48,768 bases of DNA, taken from NCBI GenBank assembly GCA_021806885.1, contig JAKAPT010000005.1, positions 1 through 48,768 on the forward strand. Direction: 5' to 3'. Positions 29,772 to 40,783 of the stretch are shown in pieces. Every line of letters starts with the position of its first letter. The first letter of the stretch is position 1. A program made the position numbers and the translations under genes. The notes under the pieces were generated by a model, which did no database searches, had not been told where the DNA came from, and saw only the letters and a list, made by a program, of their open reading frames with translations. The DNA comes from a bacterium. GTDB taxonomy: Bacteria > SZUA-79 > Acidulodesulfobacterales > Acidulodesulfobacteraceae.

Positions 29772-30635
29772 ATTAAAACCAAGAATCTCGATTTTCAGCA
29801 TCTGATATTTCAACTCCAAAATTTCTGGTCTGATTTTGGATGCGTAATTCTCCAGCCGTACGATATGGAAGTTGGGGCGGCGACCTTTGCGCCTTACACT
29901 TTCCTAAAATGTCTTGAAAACAGTGATTGGCGCGTGGCCTATGTTCAGCCCTCGAGGAGGCCCGGCGACGGAAGATATGGTCAGAACCCCAACAGGCTTG
30001 GCCGCTATTACCAGTTCCAGGTCATTATTCAGCCTTATATAAACGATATACAGGATATTTACCTTGACAGCCTCAGGTTTATTTCGATAGACCCCTCTCT
30101 TCATGATGTAAGGTTTGTTGAAGATGACTGGGAATCCCCGACGCTAGGTGCGTGGGGGCTTGGGTGGGAGGTCTGGCTCGACGGCATGGAAATTACCCAG
30201 TTCACCTATTTTCAGCAAATAGGGGGGGTGCCACTGGAGAAGCCCGCGATAGAAATCACCTACGGGCTTGAAAGAATAGCCATGTACCTTCAAAATAGGG
30301 ACAACGTTTTTGAAATAGACTGGAACGATAAGCTAAAGTACGGCGACGTTCACAGGGACGACGAGTTGCAGTTTTCAAGATATGGATTCGAATTCGCCTC
30401 CGAGGAAGCCCTCTTCAATCTTTTCGACATTTATAAAAAAGAGGCGGAAGCGCTTCTCGCTAATAAAGACCCTGAGCTTGTCAAACCAGCGTATGAATGC
30501 TGCCTTAAGTGCTCCCATATTTTTAACCTGCTTGACGCAAGGGGGCTTATCAGCGTATCGGAAAGAATGAACTACATACTCAGGGTGAGGAGCATTGCAG
30601 AGGGTTGCGCGAGGCTTTATTCTTATAAAAAATGA
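29772..30635 (+). CDS. glyQ: Glycyl-tRNA synthetase alpha subunit (probable ATT start)
   Basis: Extending the 29865 ORF upstream gives [46 protein letters not shown], the conserved GlyQ N-terminus. The frame is open only back to 29745 (TAA at 29742) and holds no ATG/GTG/TTG; ATT at 29772 has AGAGGG 9 nt upstream. Confidence 0.85.
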   Translation: MKTKNLDFQHLIFQLQNFWSDFGCVILQPYDMEVGAATFAPYTFLKCLENSDWRVAYVQPSRRPGDGRYGQNPNRLGRYYQFQVIIQPYINDIQDIYLDSLRFISIDPSLHDVRFVEDDWESPTLGAWGLGWEVWLDGMEITQFTYFQQIGGVPLEKPAIEITYGLERIAMYLQNRDNVFEIDWNDKLKYGDVHRDDELQFSRYGFEFASEEALFNLFDIYKKEAEALLANKDPELVKPAYECCLKCSHIFNLLDARGLISVSERMNYILRVRSIAEGCARLYSYKK

Positions 30636-32776
30636 GCGAATATATTCTTGAAATCGGTTCGGGGGAATTGCCTTATTCCGAGGTAAAAGCCATACCTCTT
30701 TTTTTAAAAAAATCATTTGAGGATTTTTTTGAAGGCGGCCTGGGGCTTTCCAGAAAGCCCGTTATTCTGGCCTACTCAACCCCAAAGAGAATTTTTGTAT
30801 TAATTAAAGACCTGCCCGGGAAAACTGACGGGAGGGAGGAGGAAATTTTAGGTCCTCCGGTTGCCATTTCTTATCATGACGGTCGTCCCGCGGTTCCCCT
30901 GCTCCAGTTTATGAAAAAAAACGGCGTTGAAAATATTAAAAAAATTTATACGGTTAACCAGAAAAAAGGGGCTTATACCGCGTATAGAAAGATTATTAAG
31001 GAAGTCCTCCTTAAAAATATTATAAAAGAGAAGGTACCTGAAATAATTAAAAACATCCCTTTTAAAAAATCCATGTTCTGGATGGACAGGGATATCCGAT
31101 ACCCCAGGCCCGTATTGTGGATCCTTTCCGTTTTCGACGGGAAACCGCTTCCATTTAAATACGGCAATATAAAAGCGTCTGACAGCACCCGCATTTTCGG
31201 GCAGGGTAAAATATTAATTGAAAAAATCGAGTCGGGAGAAAACTATTTCAGGCTTCTTTCAAAAAAAGGGATTGTTCTGAAAAATGAAGCCAGAAAGGAT
31301 TTTATTGAAAAAGAGATAGGCAGGCTATCGAAAAGCATCGGCTCTTTTGTTCCTGAATATGATGATGAATTCATGGACGAGATTGTCGGCTTGACCGAGA
31401 CTCCTTATCCGGTGTTATGCGATTTCGAGGAGAAGTTCCTTTCCATCCCCGAAGAGATCCTTTCCGTAGTCATGAAGAAACACCAGAGATTTTTCCCCCT
31501 CAGGAATAAAAAGGGGATGGCGTCTTCCTTCATAGGGGTAGCCGATTCCAATACAAAGGCGTTGAATCCAAAAAACCTGGCCGTTCTCAATAAAAACATC
31601 CGTTACGGCTATACGAGGGTCTTAAGGGCAAGGCTTTCGGATGCCGATTTCTTTTTTACGGAGGATAAGAAAAAGCCTCTTTCATATTTTACGGAAAGAA
31701 CAAAAGGCATAATGTTTTATGAGGGTCTGGGTTCATACTACGATAAAACGGAAAGAATTCAAGAAACAGGTATTTTTATTGCCGGGCGTCTTAATTTTGG
31801 GCAAGAAATTATAGATGACTGCAAAAAAGCATCCTCGTTATTGAAATTTGACCTTGGGACTCACGTTGTTTATGAATTTCCCGAGATGCAGGGCGTCATG
31901 GGAAGAATTTATGCTAAACATGCCGGGGAGAATGAACCTGTTTCAAGGGCAGTGGAAGAACATTATTGTCCCGTTTCCATGGGCGGGAAAAGAATTTTAC
32001 CTTCAAGCGACCTGTCGGCCTTGTGCGCCCTTTCCGACAAATTAGATACGGTATTCTCGTTTGTAATGCTTAAAAAGCTTCCTACGGGGGAAGCCGACCC
32101 GTTTTATCTAAGAAGGGCGATGATAGGGATAATAGAGATAATACTTAACAGAAAATATATTATAAAACTGGAAGAAATATTTGACCATTATTTTGAAAAT
32201 ATTATAAAAACGGGACATAATTTTGGTTTTTCGGAAAAATTATGCCTCTCAAGAAAGGACGAATTAAAACCGTTATTTGAGAATTTCGCGGTAACGAGGT
32301 TCAAAAACCATCTTCTGAGCGAAGGCTATAGGCCGGACGAAATTTCCTCTATCCTTGAAGACGGCGCGGGACTTGATTTCTATTCCCTTAAACTAAGGAT
32401 CGATTTCGTTTCAAGGTACAGAATTCATGAGGAATTTTTCGAGCTTGCCCAGGCCTACAAGAGGATAAGAAATATCACCATTAACTTCCCGGAACTGGTT
32501 TATTACGATATTGAAAAGCTTACTTTAAAAGAAGAGTTGAGCCTTGAGAATAAATACGCTGAAATAAAAGATACAGCGTTGGCCTTTGTCCATAAAGGCG
32601 ATTATCTGAAAGCAATGAATTTACTCTATAGACTAAAGGAGCCGGTAAACCTGTTTTTTGATAAAGTGCTTATAATGGCGGAAGATAAGGACCTCAGAAA
32701 TTCCAGGCTGGGATTATTAAATAATATTCTATTATTATTAAAAAATATTTGCGATTTTTCGGCTCTTTCATATTAA
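30632..32776 (+). CDS. glyS: Glycyl-tRNA synthetase beta subunit
   Basis: '[27 protein letters not shown]', '[17 protein letters not shown]', '[18 protein letters not shown]'; ATGA overlap with glyQ. Confidence 0.96.
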   Translation: MSEYILEIGSGELPYSEVKAIPLFLKKSFEDFFEGGLGLSRKPVILAYSTPKRIFVLIKDLPGKTDGREEEILGPPVAISYHDGRPAVPLLQFMKKNGVENIKKIYTVNQKKGAYTAYRKIIKEVLLKNIIKEKVPEIIKNIPFKKSMFWMDRDIRYPRPVLWILSVFDGKPLPFKYGNIKASDSTRIFGQGKILIEKIESGENYFRLLSKKGIVLKNEARKDFIEKEIGRLSKSIGSFVPEYDDEFMDEIVGLTETPYPVLCDFEEKFLSIPEEILSVVMKKHQRFFPLRNKKGMASSFIGVADSNTKALNPKNLAVLNKNIRYGYTRVLRARLSDADFFFTEDKKKPLSYFTERTKGIMFYEGLGSYYDKTERIQETGIFIAGRLNFGQEIIDDCKKASSLLKFDLGTHVVYEFPEMQGVMGRIYAKHAGENEPVSRAVEEHYCPVSMGGKRILPSSDLSALCALSDKLDTVFSFVMLKKLPTGEADPFYLRRAMIGIIEIILNRKYIIKLEEIFDHYFENIIKTGHNFGFSEKLCLSRKDELKPLFENFAVTRFKNHLLSEGYRPDEISSILEDGAGLDFYSLKLRIDFVSRYRIHEEFFELAQAYKRIRNITINFPELVYYDIEKLTLKEELSLENKYAEIKDTALAFVHKGDYLKAMNLLYRLKEPVNLFFDKVLIMAEDKDLRNSRLGLLNNILLLLKNICDFSALSY

Positions 32777-32818
32777 GACAAAAATATAAAATATATAAAA
32801 TATCTTCGGAGGATTAAA

Positions 32819-35470
32819 ATGGCAAAATATGTGTATTTTTTTGGAAACAAGGACGCCGATGGAAACGGAACCATGAAAAATCTCCTTGGCGGAAAAGGAG
32901 CGGGCCTTGCTGAAATGACAAACATAGGGATAAGAGTCCCGGCCGGTTTTACCATTACCACCGAGGTATGTTCATATTATTATAATAACGGGAAAAAATA
33001 TCCGGAGGAGTTGAAAGAAGAGGTAAATAAGAATTTAAGAATAGTGGAAGAAGCAATGGGGGCTAAATTTGGGGATTCCAAAAATCCCCTTCTTGTTTCC
33101 GTCAGAAGCGGAGCGAGGATTTCAATGCCCGGGATGATGGATACCGTTCTTAACCTGGGGCTTAACGATGAAGCGGTTAAGGGCCTTATAAAAAAATCCG
33201 GGAATGAGAGATTTGCTTACGATACCTATAGAAGGTTTATTCAAATGTTTTCAAACGTGGTGCTTGGGCTGGATGCCTCTTTGATGGAATCCGCCCTTGA
33301 ACAGAAAAAATCAGAAAAAGGCGCGAGAAACGACAACGAATTAACGGCTGAAGACCTGAAAGACCTTGTCAAAAAATTTAAAGGCATAGTAAAAAAGGAA
33401 AAGGGATTTTCTTTTCCGGATAACCCCGTGGAGCAATTGTGGATGGGGATATCCGCCGTATTCGAATCATGGAACGTCCCGAGGGCGATTACCTATAGAA
33501 AGCTCAACAAGATTCCGGAAGACTGGGGAACAGCCGTGAACGTCGTTTCCATGGTATACGGCAATATGGGGAATTCCTCTGCCACGGGGGTTTCGTTTAC
33601 AAGGAATCCCTCTACGGGCGAAAATGGTTTTTACGGGGAATACCTTATAAACGCTCAGGGAGAAGATGTCGTCGCGGGGATAAGGACCCCTCAGCCGGTC
33701 AACGAATTTTCAAAGAAAAACCCCGGGGATATTTCCCTTGAAAAGGTCATGCCGGAGGCATACAAGGAGCTCCTTGATTACGCCCGTCTCCTCGAAAATC
33801 ATTATAAAGACATGCTTGACCTTGAATTTACCATTCAGGAAGGGGTTCTTTACATGCTCCAGGTAAGAAGCGGCAAGAGAACGGCCAAGGCAGCCGTTAA
33901 GATAGCGGTGGACATGGTAAACGAGGGTCTTATCGATAAAAAAACGGCCGTAAAAAGGATAGACCCGAACGGGGTAGCCCAGCTTATGTATCCTACTGTC
34001 GATACAAAATCCAAAAAGGACGTTATCGCGGCGGGACTTCCCGCGTCTCCCGGCGCGGCGAGCGGGGAAATAGTTTTCTCCGCCGAGGAAGCCGAGGAAG
34101 AAGTAAAGAAAGGCAAAAAGGTTATTCTCGTAAGGATGGAAACCTCCCCGGAGGATATCCACGGCATGGCTGTTTCCGAAGGAATACTAACCGCAAGGGG
34201 AGGGATGACCTCCCATGCCGCCGTCGTGGCAAGGGGTATGGGCAAGTGTGCCGTGACCGGGTGTTCATCAATCGAGATAAATGAAAAAAATGGGGAATTA
34301 ACCGCCGGAAACAGGAAATTCAAGAAAGGAAGCGTAATCACCCTTAACGGTTCAACCGGAGAAGTATATAACGGACAGGTAAAAATGGTTACCCCTGAAT
34401 TTAACGAGGATTTCTTAAAAATAATAAATTATGCGGACGAATTCAGAAAGTTACGGGTAAGGGCAAATGCGGATACCCCGGAAGACGCGCGGGTCGCGAG
34501 AAAATACGGCGCGGAAGGAATAGGGCTTTGCCGTACGGAGCATATGTTTTTTAAGGGCGACAGGATAAAAGCGGTAAGGGAGATGATCCTTTCCGACACT
34601 CCCGGGGAAAGACAGGTGGCTCTCGCAAAGATCCTTCCAATGCAGAGGTCCGATTTTCTTGAGTTATATTATGAAATGAAGGGTTATTCCGTAAATATCC
34701 GGCTTCTTGACCCGCCGCTCCACGAGTTTTTGCCAAAGACCGAAGCGGACATAAGGGAGCTTTCCGCGATTATGAAGGTCCCTTACGAAAGATTAAAATC
34801 CAAGGTGGTTTCGCTTCACGAGGTTAATCCCATGCTGGGCCACAGGGGGTGCAGGCTGGGCGTAAGTTATCCCGAAATTTACGAGATGCAGGTTCAGGCG
34901 ATAATGGAAGCGGCCTGCGAATTCCATAAGAAAGGAAATTCTATAACTCCCGAGATTATGATTCCGGTTGTGGGAATTTATGAGGAGATAAAGCTTCTTA
35001 AAGAACTTGTTTATAAAAAAGCAAATGAAACAATGTCCAAATACGGGATTAATTTTAAATTCCTTGTCGGAACGATGATAGAGCTTCCGAGGGCCTGCAT
35101 GGTCGCCGACGAAATCGCCAAAGAAGCGGAGTTTTTCTCTTTCGGGACGAATGACCTTACCCAGACTACATTCGGATTTTCGAGGGACGATATAGGCGCC
35201 TTCCTGCCCGATTACATCGGTAAAAATATCCTTAAGGTGGACCCTTTTGTCGAGCTTGACAGAAGCGGGGTGGGCGAATTAATGAAGATAGCCGTCAACA
35301 AGGGGACTAAAACCAGGCCGGATATTAAGCTTGGAATATGCGGGGAGCACGGGGGAGACCCATCGTCCATAGAATTCTGTCATAATCTTAATCTAAATTA
35401 TGTAAGCTGTTCCCCTTACAGGGTGCCTGTGGCCATAATCGCGTCGGCTATAAGCGCCCTTAAAGATTGA
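32819..35470 (+). CDS. ppdK: Pyruvate, phosphate dikinase
   Basis: 'LLGGKGAGLAEMTNIGIRVPAGFTITTE', 'ILTARGGMTSHAAVVARGMGKCAVTG', 'LGICGEHGGDPSSIEFCHNLNLNYVSCSPYRVPVA'. Confidence 0.98.
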   Translation: MAKYVYFFGNKDADGNGTMKNLLGGKGAGLAEMTNIGIRVPAGFTITTEVCSYYYNNGKKYPEELKEEVNKNLRIVEEAMGAKFGDSKNPLLVSVRSGARISMPGMMDTVLNLGLNDEAVKGLIKKSGNERFAYDTYRRFIQMFSNVVLGLDASLMESALEQKKSEKGARNDNELTAEDLKDLVKKFKGIVKKEKGFSFPDNPVEQLWMGISAVFESWNVPRAITYRKLNKIPEDWGTAVNVVSMVYGNMGNSSATGVSFTRNPSTGENGFYGEYLINAQGEDVVAGIRTPQPVNEFSKKNPGDISLEKVMPEAYKELLDYARLLENHYKDMLDLEFTIQEGVLYMLQVRSGKRTAKAAVKIAVDMVNEGLIDKKTAVKRIDPNGVAQLMYPTVDTKSKKDVIAAGLPASPGAASGEIVFSAEEAEEEVKKGKKVILVRMETSPEDIHGMAVSEGILTARGGMTSHAAVVARGMGKCAVTGCSSIEINEKNGELTAGNRKFKKGSVITLNGSTGEVYNGQVKMVTPEFNEDFLKIINYADEFRKLRVRANADTPEDARVARKYGAEGIGLCRTEHMFFKGDRIKAVREMILSDTPGERQVALAKILPMQRSDFLELYYEMKGYSVNIRLLDPPLHEFLPKTEADIRELSAIMKVPYERLKSKVVSLHEVNPMLGHRGCRLGVSYPEIYEMQVQAIMEAACEFHKKGNSITPEIMIPVVGIYEEIKLLKELVYKKANETMSKYGINFKFLVGTMIELPRACMVADEIAKEAEFFSFGTNDLTQTTFGFSRDDIGAFLPDYIGKNILKVDPFVELDRSGVGELMKIAVNKGTKTRPDIKLGICGEHGGDPSSIEFCHNLNLNYVSCSPYRVPVAIIASAISALKD

Positions 35471-38400
35471 TGATTTCAGAAGACATAGAGCCTTATTCCC
35501 TGGCCTCCTTCTCGCTGGAGGCCTCTTTTTTTCTGGAAGGGGGAATTCCTGAATGGATTTCTCAAGGCCCGGCGGTATTTTTGTGTTCGGATTACTCTAC
35601 CGCGAAGGGAATTTACGACGCTTTTTCTTTTTTTCAGAATATCCTTAAGAAATCAAACCCCCTGTTCAACCAAAAAAGTGTCTTTTTTTGCGAAGACATA
35701 ATCCCGTTAAGCATTTTATATGACATTAGAAATAATCATAATTCCGCTATAATACTCACTCCTTCATCATTTTTCTCCGGCGTGCCGGATTATGAAAATA
35801 TTGAGAGGTCCTTCCTGAGCTTTAAAAAGGGTTCGGCGTTTTCCATGGATAAATTAACCAAGACCCTTCTTGGTTTTGGCTACGAGAGGGTCAACCAGGT
35901 TGAGAATTATAATGAATTTGCGGTAAGGGGGGGGATAGTCGACATTTATGCTCCCGAAAGCCCGTTTCCTGCAAGGATGGATTTCTTTGACGAGATAATA
36001 GAATCCATCAGGTATTTTAACCTTAACTCACAGAGGAGCTTCCAGGATATTAACAGCTTTGCCGTTTTCCCCGAAAACCAGGATTTTATTGAAAGAAGGC
36101 TTAACCTTTTAAACGTTCTTGAGAAACCGGTTTTATTTTTTGAAAACCCCCTGGAGGGCTTTAAGGGGTTCCTTGAGAGAGGGGGGAACAGTTCATTTTT
36201 TCTTAAGGGATTGGAAAACGCCTTCAAAATTTTCAGCTTCGACGCAAGAAAATCGGAAATATTGTCCTGCAAAAAAGGCAGTATCGATTCATGCGATACG
36301 CTCTTTAAATACACTGGTAATTTTAAAAGGCCTTTATTTATAAAAAATTTTAAATATGAAAACGGGGAGCTGAACCATAATTTGATCAGGAAGACTTTCC
36401 TGAAGCTTTTTGAGAGGAAATACCGCGTTGTCCTTTCCGTAAAAAACGAGGTTCACCGGGAAAGAATGAAAGGAATATTTTCCTCGGCCGGCATTGAAGA
36501 GGGGGATGGATTTTCTATAGAGACGGGAGGAATTTCTTCAGGATTGATATCAAGAAAATATCGTCTTCTTGTTTTTACGGGCGAAGAGCTTTTCAGGCAG
36601 CATTTAGATATCCTTGATTATGAGGGAATAAAGCAACCCGCGGGGATTGATTATTTTGAGCCTTTAAGGGATATATCGCCCGGGGATTTTGTGGTCCATG
36701 ATGAATTCGGCATAGGTAAATTTAAGGGAATTAAAAGAATTTCCGCCAACAGGACCGAATCGGATTATTTCGAACTGGTTTTCGAGGGGGGCGACAAAGT
36801 TTATCTTTCCGCCGAGAAGATTTATTTAATGCATAAATATATTTCCTCTTCAGCAGAACACGAGCCTAAATTAAGCAGGCTCGGAACGAGTATATGGAAA
36901 AAGCATAAAAGGACCGCTAGGGAAAGGATTAACGGAATAGTGGAAGATTTAAAGGTGTTGTACGCTAAAAGGGCAACCCGGAGGGGGTTTGCCTTTTCAA
37001 CGGACGACGAGCAGTTAAGGGAATTTGAGGAAGATTTTCCCTTCGAGGAAACCATGGACCAGGCAAAGGCCATAAATGAAGTCCTTTCCGATATGCATCT
37101 TAACAAGCCGATGGACAGGCTGATATGCGGGGATGTGGGTTTCGGTAAAACCGAAGTTGCCCTGAGGGCAGCCTTTAAGGCGGCAATGGACGGAAAACAG
37201 GTGGCCTTTCTCGCTCCCACGACCATACTGGTTGAGCAGCATTTTAATAATTTCGAAAAAAGGCTTGAAAAATATCCCCTGAGGGCAGCTTATTATTCGA
37301 GATTTATGAACCGCGCCGAGGAAAAGGCCGTCCTTGAAGGGTTGAAAAACGGCGGTATAGACATAGTAATAGGCACTCATAAACTGCTTGGAGACAAGAT
37401 AAAGTTCCATGACCTCGGGCTTCTCATTATCGACGAAGAACAGAAATTCGGGGCGCTGCAGAAGGAAAAAATAAAAAAGATGCGCATGGACGTGGACGTG
37501 CTTGCAATGAGCGCGACCCCCATTCCCAGGACCCTTTATCTTTCCCTTTCTGGTATCAGGGACTTAAGCATAATAGGAACCCCTCCCGCGGGCAGGAAAA
37601 ATGTAATTACGACTATAATGGAATATGACGCGCAGACAATAAGACAGGCGATATTAAGGGAGACCAAAAGGGGCGGCCAGACTTATTTTATTACAGGGAA
37701 AATTTCGGAACTCGAAGAAATTTATAAAAGATTATCCGCCCTTATACCCGACATAAAAATAGGAATCGTTCACGGAAGATTAAACGCTTTTGAAATTGAA
37801 GACATAATGCATCGGTTTTACCGAAAGGGATATGACCTTTTATTAAGCACATCGATTATAGAATCAGGTCTTGATAACCCGAACGTGAATCTTATCGTTA
37901 TTAATAACGCCGAAAACTTTGGGCTTAGCACCCTTTACCAGCTAAGGGGCAGGGTGGGAAGGTCCCATATACAGGCATACTGCTACCTTATAGCGGGGGT
38001 TGGACTGAATAACCTTACGGGAGAGCAGAAAAAGAGGCTGAATTCGCTTAAGGAATACAGCGAGCTCGGTTCGGGATTCAGGCTGTCCATGGCGGATCTG
38101 GAAATCAGGGGGGCGGGAAATATCCTTGGAGGCGCTCAATCAGGGCACATCGACGGGGTCGGCCTCGAGATGTGCATGCAGATGCTTAATGAAGAAATTG
38201 ATAAAATGAAAGGAATAGCGCTCCCTCGCAATATAAATCCCGAAGTAAAAACAACCCTCCCCGTCTTCCTGCCGGATTCTTATATTGAAGACAACAAAAC
38301 CAAACTCAATATATACAGGAAACTTTCTAACTGCGTTGACATTTCCAAAATCGAGGACCTCAAAAAAGAGCTTAAAGACAGGTTCGGGAAACCCCCCGCG

Positions 38401-38721
38401 GAGGTTGAAAATCTCATTTATATCGAAGCACTCAAGGTATATATGAGAAATTTAAGGATTAATGTTATAGACATGATGGACCCTCAAGCGATAATGTTCA
38501 ATTTCCATGATGCCGCGGCCGGTTTTCCGGAAAAGATAATAAAGTTTGTGAACGACCCTGAAATCGCAAGGCATTTTACCGTGAATTTAATAGAGGGGAA
38601 CGATTCCCGGGAAGGGTCTTTTTTTATAAGGTTCAGGCATAAGGGTAACAGGGAGGCCGGGACCAGGAATGACGCCAAATTTATCTTGCAACGGCTGGAT
38701 AGCTATGTTAATATTAAATGA
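35470..38721 (+). CDS. mfd: Transcription-repair coupling factor
   Basis: 'GDFVVHDEFGIGKFKGI' (RID), 'RLICGDVGFGKTEVALRAAFKA', 'IIDEEQKFGALQKEKIK', 'LYQLRGRVGRSHIQAYCYL'. ATG at 35470 overlaps the ppdK stop; the ORF track uses TTG at 35467. Confidence 0.97.
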   Translation: MISEDIEPYSLASFSLEASFFLEGGIPEWISQGPAVFLCSDYSTAKGIYDAFSFFQNILKKSNPLFNQKSVFFCEDIIPLSILYDIRNNHNSAIILTPSSFFSGVPDYENIERSFLSFKKGSAFSMDKLTKTLLGFGYERVNQVENYNEFAVRGGIVDIYAPESPFPARMDFFDEIIESIRYFNLNSQRSFQDINSFAVFPENQDFIERRLNLLNVLEKPVLFFENPLEGFKGFLERGGNSSFFLKGLENAFKIFSFDARKSEILSCKKGSIDSCDTLFKYTGNFKRPLFIKNFKYENGELNHNLIRKTFLKLFERKYRVVLSVKNEVHRERMKGIFSSAGIEEGDGFSIETGGISSGLISRKYRLLVFTGEELFRQHLDILDYEGIKQPAGIDYFEPLRDISPGDFVVHDEFGIGKFKGIKRISANRTESDYFELVFEGGDKVYLSAEKIYLMHKYISSSAEHEPKLSRLGTSIWKKHKRTARERINGIVEDLKVLYAKRATRRGFAFSTDDEQLREFEEDFPFEETMDQAKAINEVLSDMHLNKPMDRLICGDVGFGKTEVALRAAFKAAMDGKQVAFLAPTTILVEQHFNNFEKRLEKYPLRAAYYSRFMNRAEEKAVLEGLKNGGIDIVIGTHKLLGDKIKFHDLGLLIIDEEQKFGALQKEKIKKMRMDVDVLAMSATPIPRTLYLSLSGIRDLSIIGTPPAGRKNVITTIMEYDAQTIRQAILRETKRGGQTYFITGKISELEEIYKRLSALIPDIKIGIVHGRLNAFEIEDIMHRFYRKGYDLLLSTSIIESGLDNPNVNLIVINNAENFGLSTLYQLRGRVGRSHIQAYCYLIAGVGLNNLTGEQKKRLNSLKEYSELGSGFRLSMADLEIRGAGNILGGAQSGHIDGVGLEMCMQMLNEEIDKMKGIALPRNINPEVKTTLPVFLPDSYIEDNKTKLNIYRKLSNCVDISKIEDLKKELKDRFGKPPAEVENLIYIEALKVYMRNLRINVIDMMDPQAIMFNFHDAAAGFPEKIIKFVNDPEIARHFTVNLIEGNDSREGSFFIRFRHKGNREAGTRNDAKFILQRLDSYVNIK

Positions 38722-38776
38722 TGTAAATTTTCCGATTCAGTAATTTATAACTATTTTTTAAAACAAAGAGGCAAAA

Positions 38777-39733
38777 ATGAAAACAAGAGTAGAAGAAAGT
38801 AAGTCCGCGAGGACCGTAAAAATAGGAACAAGGTTATTTGTAGCCTTGTGCGCCGTTGCTTTGTCGGCGGGATTATACGGATGCGCGAAAAAGGGCCCTT
38901 CATCGGATGTTATAGCGACTGTCAACGGTAAACCCATAACGGTAAAAAGGTTCAAAACTGAGATGGCCAAGCTTCCGCCGCAGCTCCAGTCTTATATACA
39001 AACCCCTGAGGGCGAGAAAAAATTTATAACCAGCCTTGTCGAAAGGCAGATACTGGTAAATGAAGCTATTAAAGAAGGGATCAATAAGACGGACGCCTAC
39101 AAGGACCAGGTGTCCGATTTCAAAAAAGGCATGCTTGTTCAGCTTCTTTTGAAGAAAGAAGTGGCAGACAAGATAAATGTTACGGACGCCCAGGCGGAGG
39201 CATTTTATAAGAGCCACTATTTAAGCTTTAACCTTCCCTCGATGATTAACGTGAGCTACGTACAAACCAACTCCATGAAGCAGGCGGAAGCGGTGTACGC
39301 ACTCCTTCAGAAAGGCGAGCCGTTTGCCTCGGTGGCTGAAAAGTATTCCACCGCCCCGAATAGGAAAAGCGGGGGTGTTCTTGGCTGGATAAAGTTCGAA
39401 CAGACGACGCCTTCTTTTAACAACGCAGCGTTCAGTATCCCTAAGATCGGGGATTATTCCAAAATAGTAAAGGTGGGGGGGAATTTCGATGTAATCCGTC
39501 TTAACAACGCCCGGACCGGCAAACCCAAACCTTTCGAAACCGTTAAGAATGAAATTATAATGATAATGAAGCAGCAGGAAGGCACCAAGATGCTCAAGGA
39601 CTTTGTAGACGGTTTAAAATCCAAGTCGAAAATTAAGTATTTTTATGGGAATTTACCGTCATTTCCGGCAGTTGCCGCGCCCGGCTCAAATCCATCAGCC
39701 CCGGAGGCTCAGGGAAAGGCACAGGCGAAATAA
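38777..39733 (+). CDS. Parvulin-type peptidyl-prolyl isomerase, probable lipoprotein (PrsA/PpiC-like)
   Basis: Lipobox-like 'LSAGLYGC', 'VIATVNGKPITVKRF', parvulin core 'FASVAEKYSTAPNRKSGGVLGWIKFEQTTPSF'. Confidence 0.88.
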   Translation: MKTRVEESKSARTVKIGTRLFVALCAVALSAGLYGCAKKGPSSDVIATVNGKPITVKRFKTEMAKLPPQLQSYIQTPEGEKKFITSLVERQILVNEAIKEGINKTDAYKDQVSDFKKGMLVQLLLKKEVADKINVTDAQAEAFYKSHYLSFNLPSMINVSYVQTNSMKQAEAVYALLQKGEPFASVAEKYSTAPNRKSGGVLGWIKFEQTTPSFNNAAFSIPKIGDYSKIVKVGGNFDVIRLNNARTGKPKPFETVKNEIIMIMKQQEGTKMLKDFVDGLKSKSKIKYFYGNLPSFPAVAAPGSNPSAPEAQGKAQAK

Positions 39734-39747
39734 AACATAAGATCCAG

Positions 39748-40770
39748 ATGGATATTAAAAAAGCAAAAAGATTTCTTATATATTCGGTTGCAGGGATATT
39801 ATTCGCAATCCTTCTTGTATTTCCCTTAAAAAGGGCAAATGCCGTAATTGTAGACCAGGTTATCGCGATTGTGGATAATACCCCCGTAACCCTTTATGAT
39901 TTCGCGAAATTCAACCCGAATTCCTTCAGAAGCTACGAAGCCGTCCAGGAGCAGGCGTCCCAGGGCATTTTCACCTCAGGGGACGCCCAGGCCATTTCAG
40001 AAACCAGGGTGGTTATCACCGCGCTGATAAACAAAATACTTCTCGAGCGCGAAGAGGAAAAGGCCGGCATCTATATTCCAGATAAAAGCCTTAATCTCTA
40101 CGTCAAAGATATTGCCCTTTCCAATAATCTTACGGTTGACGGCTTTTTCGCTCTCCTAAAAAGCAAAGGCATTAGCAAATCTCAATATATAGCCCATCTT
40201 CGGGAACACTTTATGAAGCTCAACCTTTTAAGAAAGGTTTACGGGAACAAGATGATAGTTACCGACAAGGAAATGCGGAATTATTACAGGGCCAATATAG
40301 AAGAATTCAGGGGAATGCCCATGGTGGATTTAAAACTTATATTCTTGTCCGTTCCCCCGGGGGCGTCTAAGACACAGTGGGACAATACATACAAGTTGAT
40401 GGAAAAAATAAGGGGATTAGCGCTTAGCGGAAATGAAAGCTTTTCTTCGCTGGCCAAAAAATATTCCGAGGACCCGTCGGAGAAAAACGGTGGACGCCTT
40501 GGGTATGTTTATAAAGATAAACTCTCCCCGTCATTTTCAGATTACGCTTTCAGTCTTTCTGTCGGAGATGTCAGTAAAATTATAAAATCCCAGTTTGGAT
40601 ACAGCCTTATTAAAACGGTCGGGAAGAAAATGGGGAAATTTGAAACCTATAAGATGGTTAAGCAACAAATATTTTCCGTTCTTGAAGGTAACAGGGTTAA
40701 AAGATACACTGACAGGCTTTTGAAAAAGCTTCGAAAAAACTCCTACGTTAAGATCTTAATCCCTGTTTGA
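39748..40770 (+). CDS. SurA-like peptidyl-prolyl isomerase
   Basis: 'VDQVIAIVDNTPVTLYDF', 'SSLAKKYSEDPSEKNGGRLGYVYKDKLSPSFSDYAFSLSVGDVSKIIKSQFGYSLIK'. Confidence 0.88.
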   Translation: MDIKKAKRFLIYSVAGILFAILLVFPLKRANAVIVDQVIAIVDNTPVTLYDFAKFNPNSFRSYEAVQEQASQGIFTSGDAQAISETRVVITALINKILLEREEEKAGIYIPDKSLNLYVKDIALSNNLTVDGFFALLKSKGISKSQYIAHLREHFMKLNLLRKVYGNKMIVTDKEMRNYYRANIEEFRGMPMVDLKLIFLSVPPGASKTQWDNTYKLMEKIRGLALSGNESFSSLAKKYSEDPSEKNGGRLGYVYKDKLSPSFSDYAFSLSVGDVSKIIKSQFGYSLIKTVGKKMGKFETYKMVKQQIFSVLEGNRVKRYTDRLLKKLRKNSYVKILIPV

Positions 40771-40783
40771 TAATTAAGTAAAA

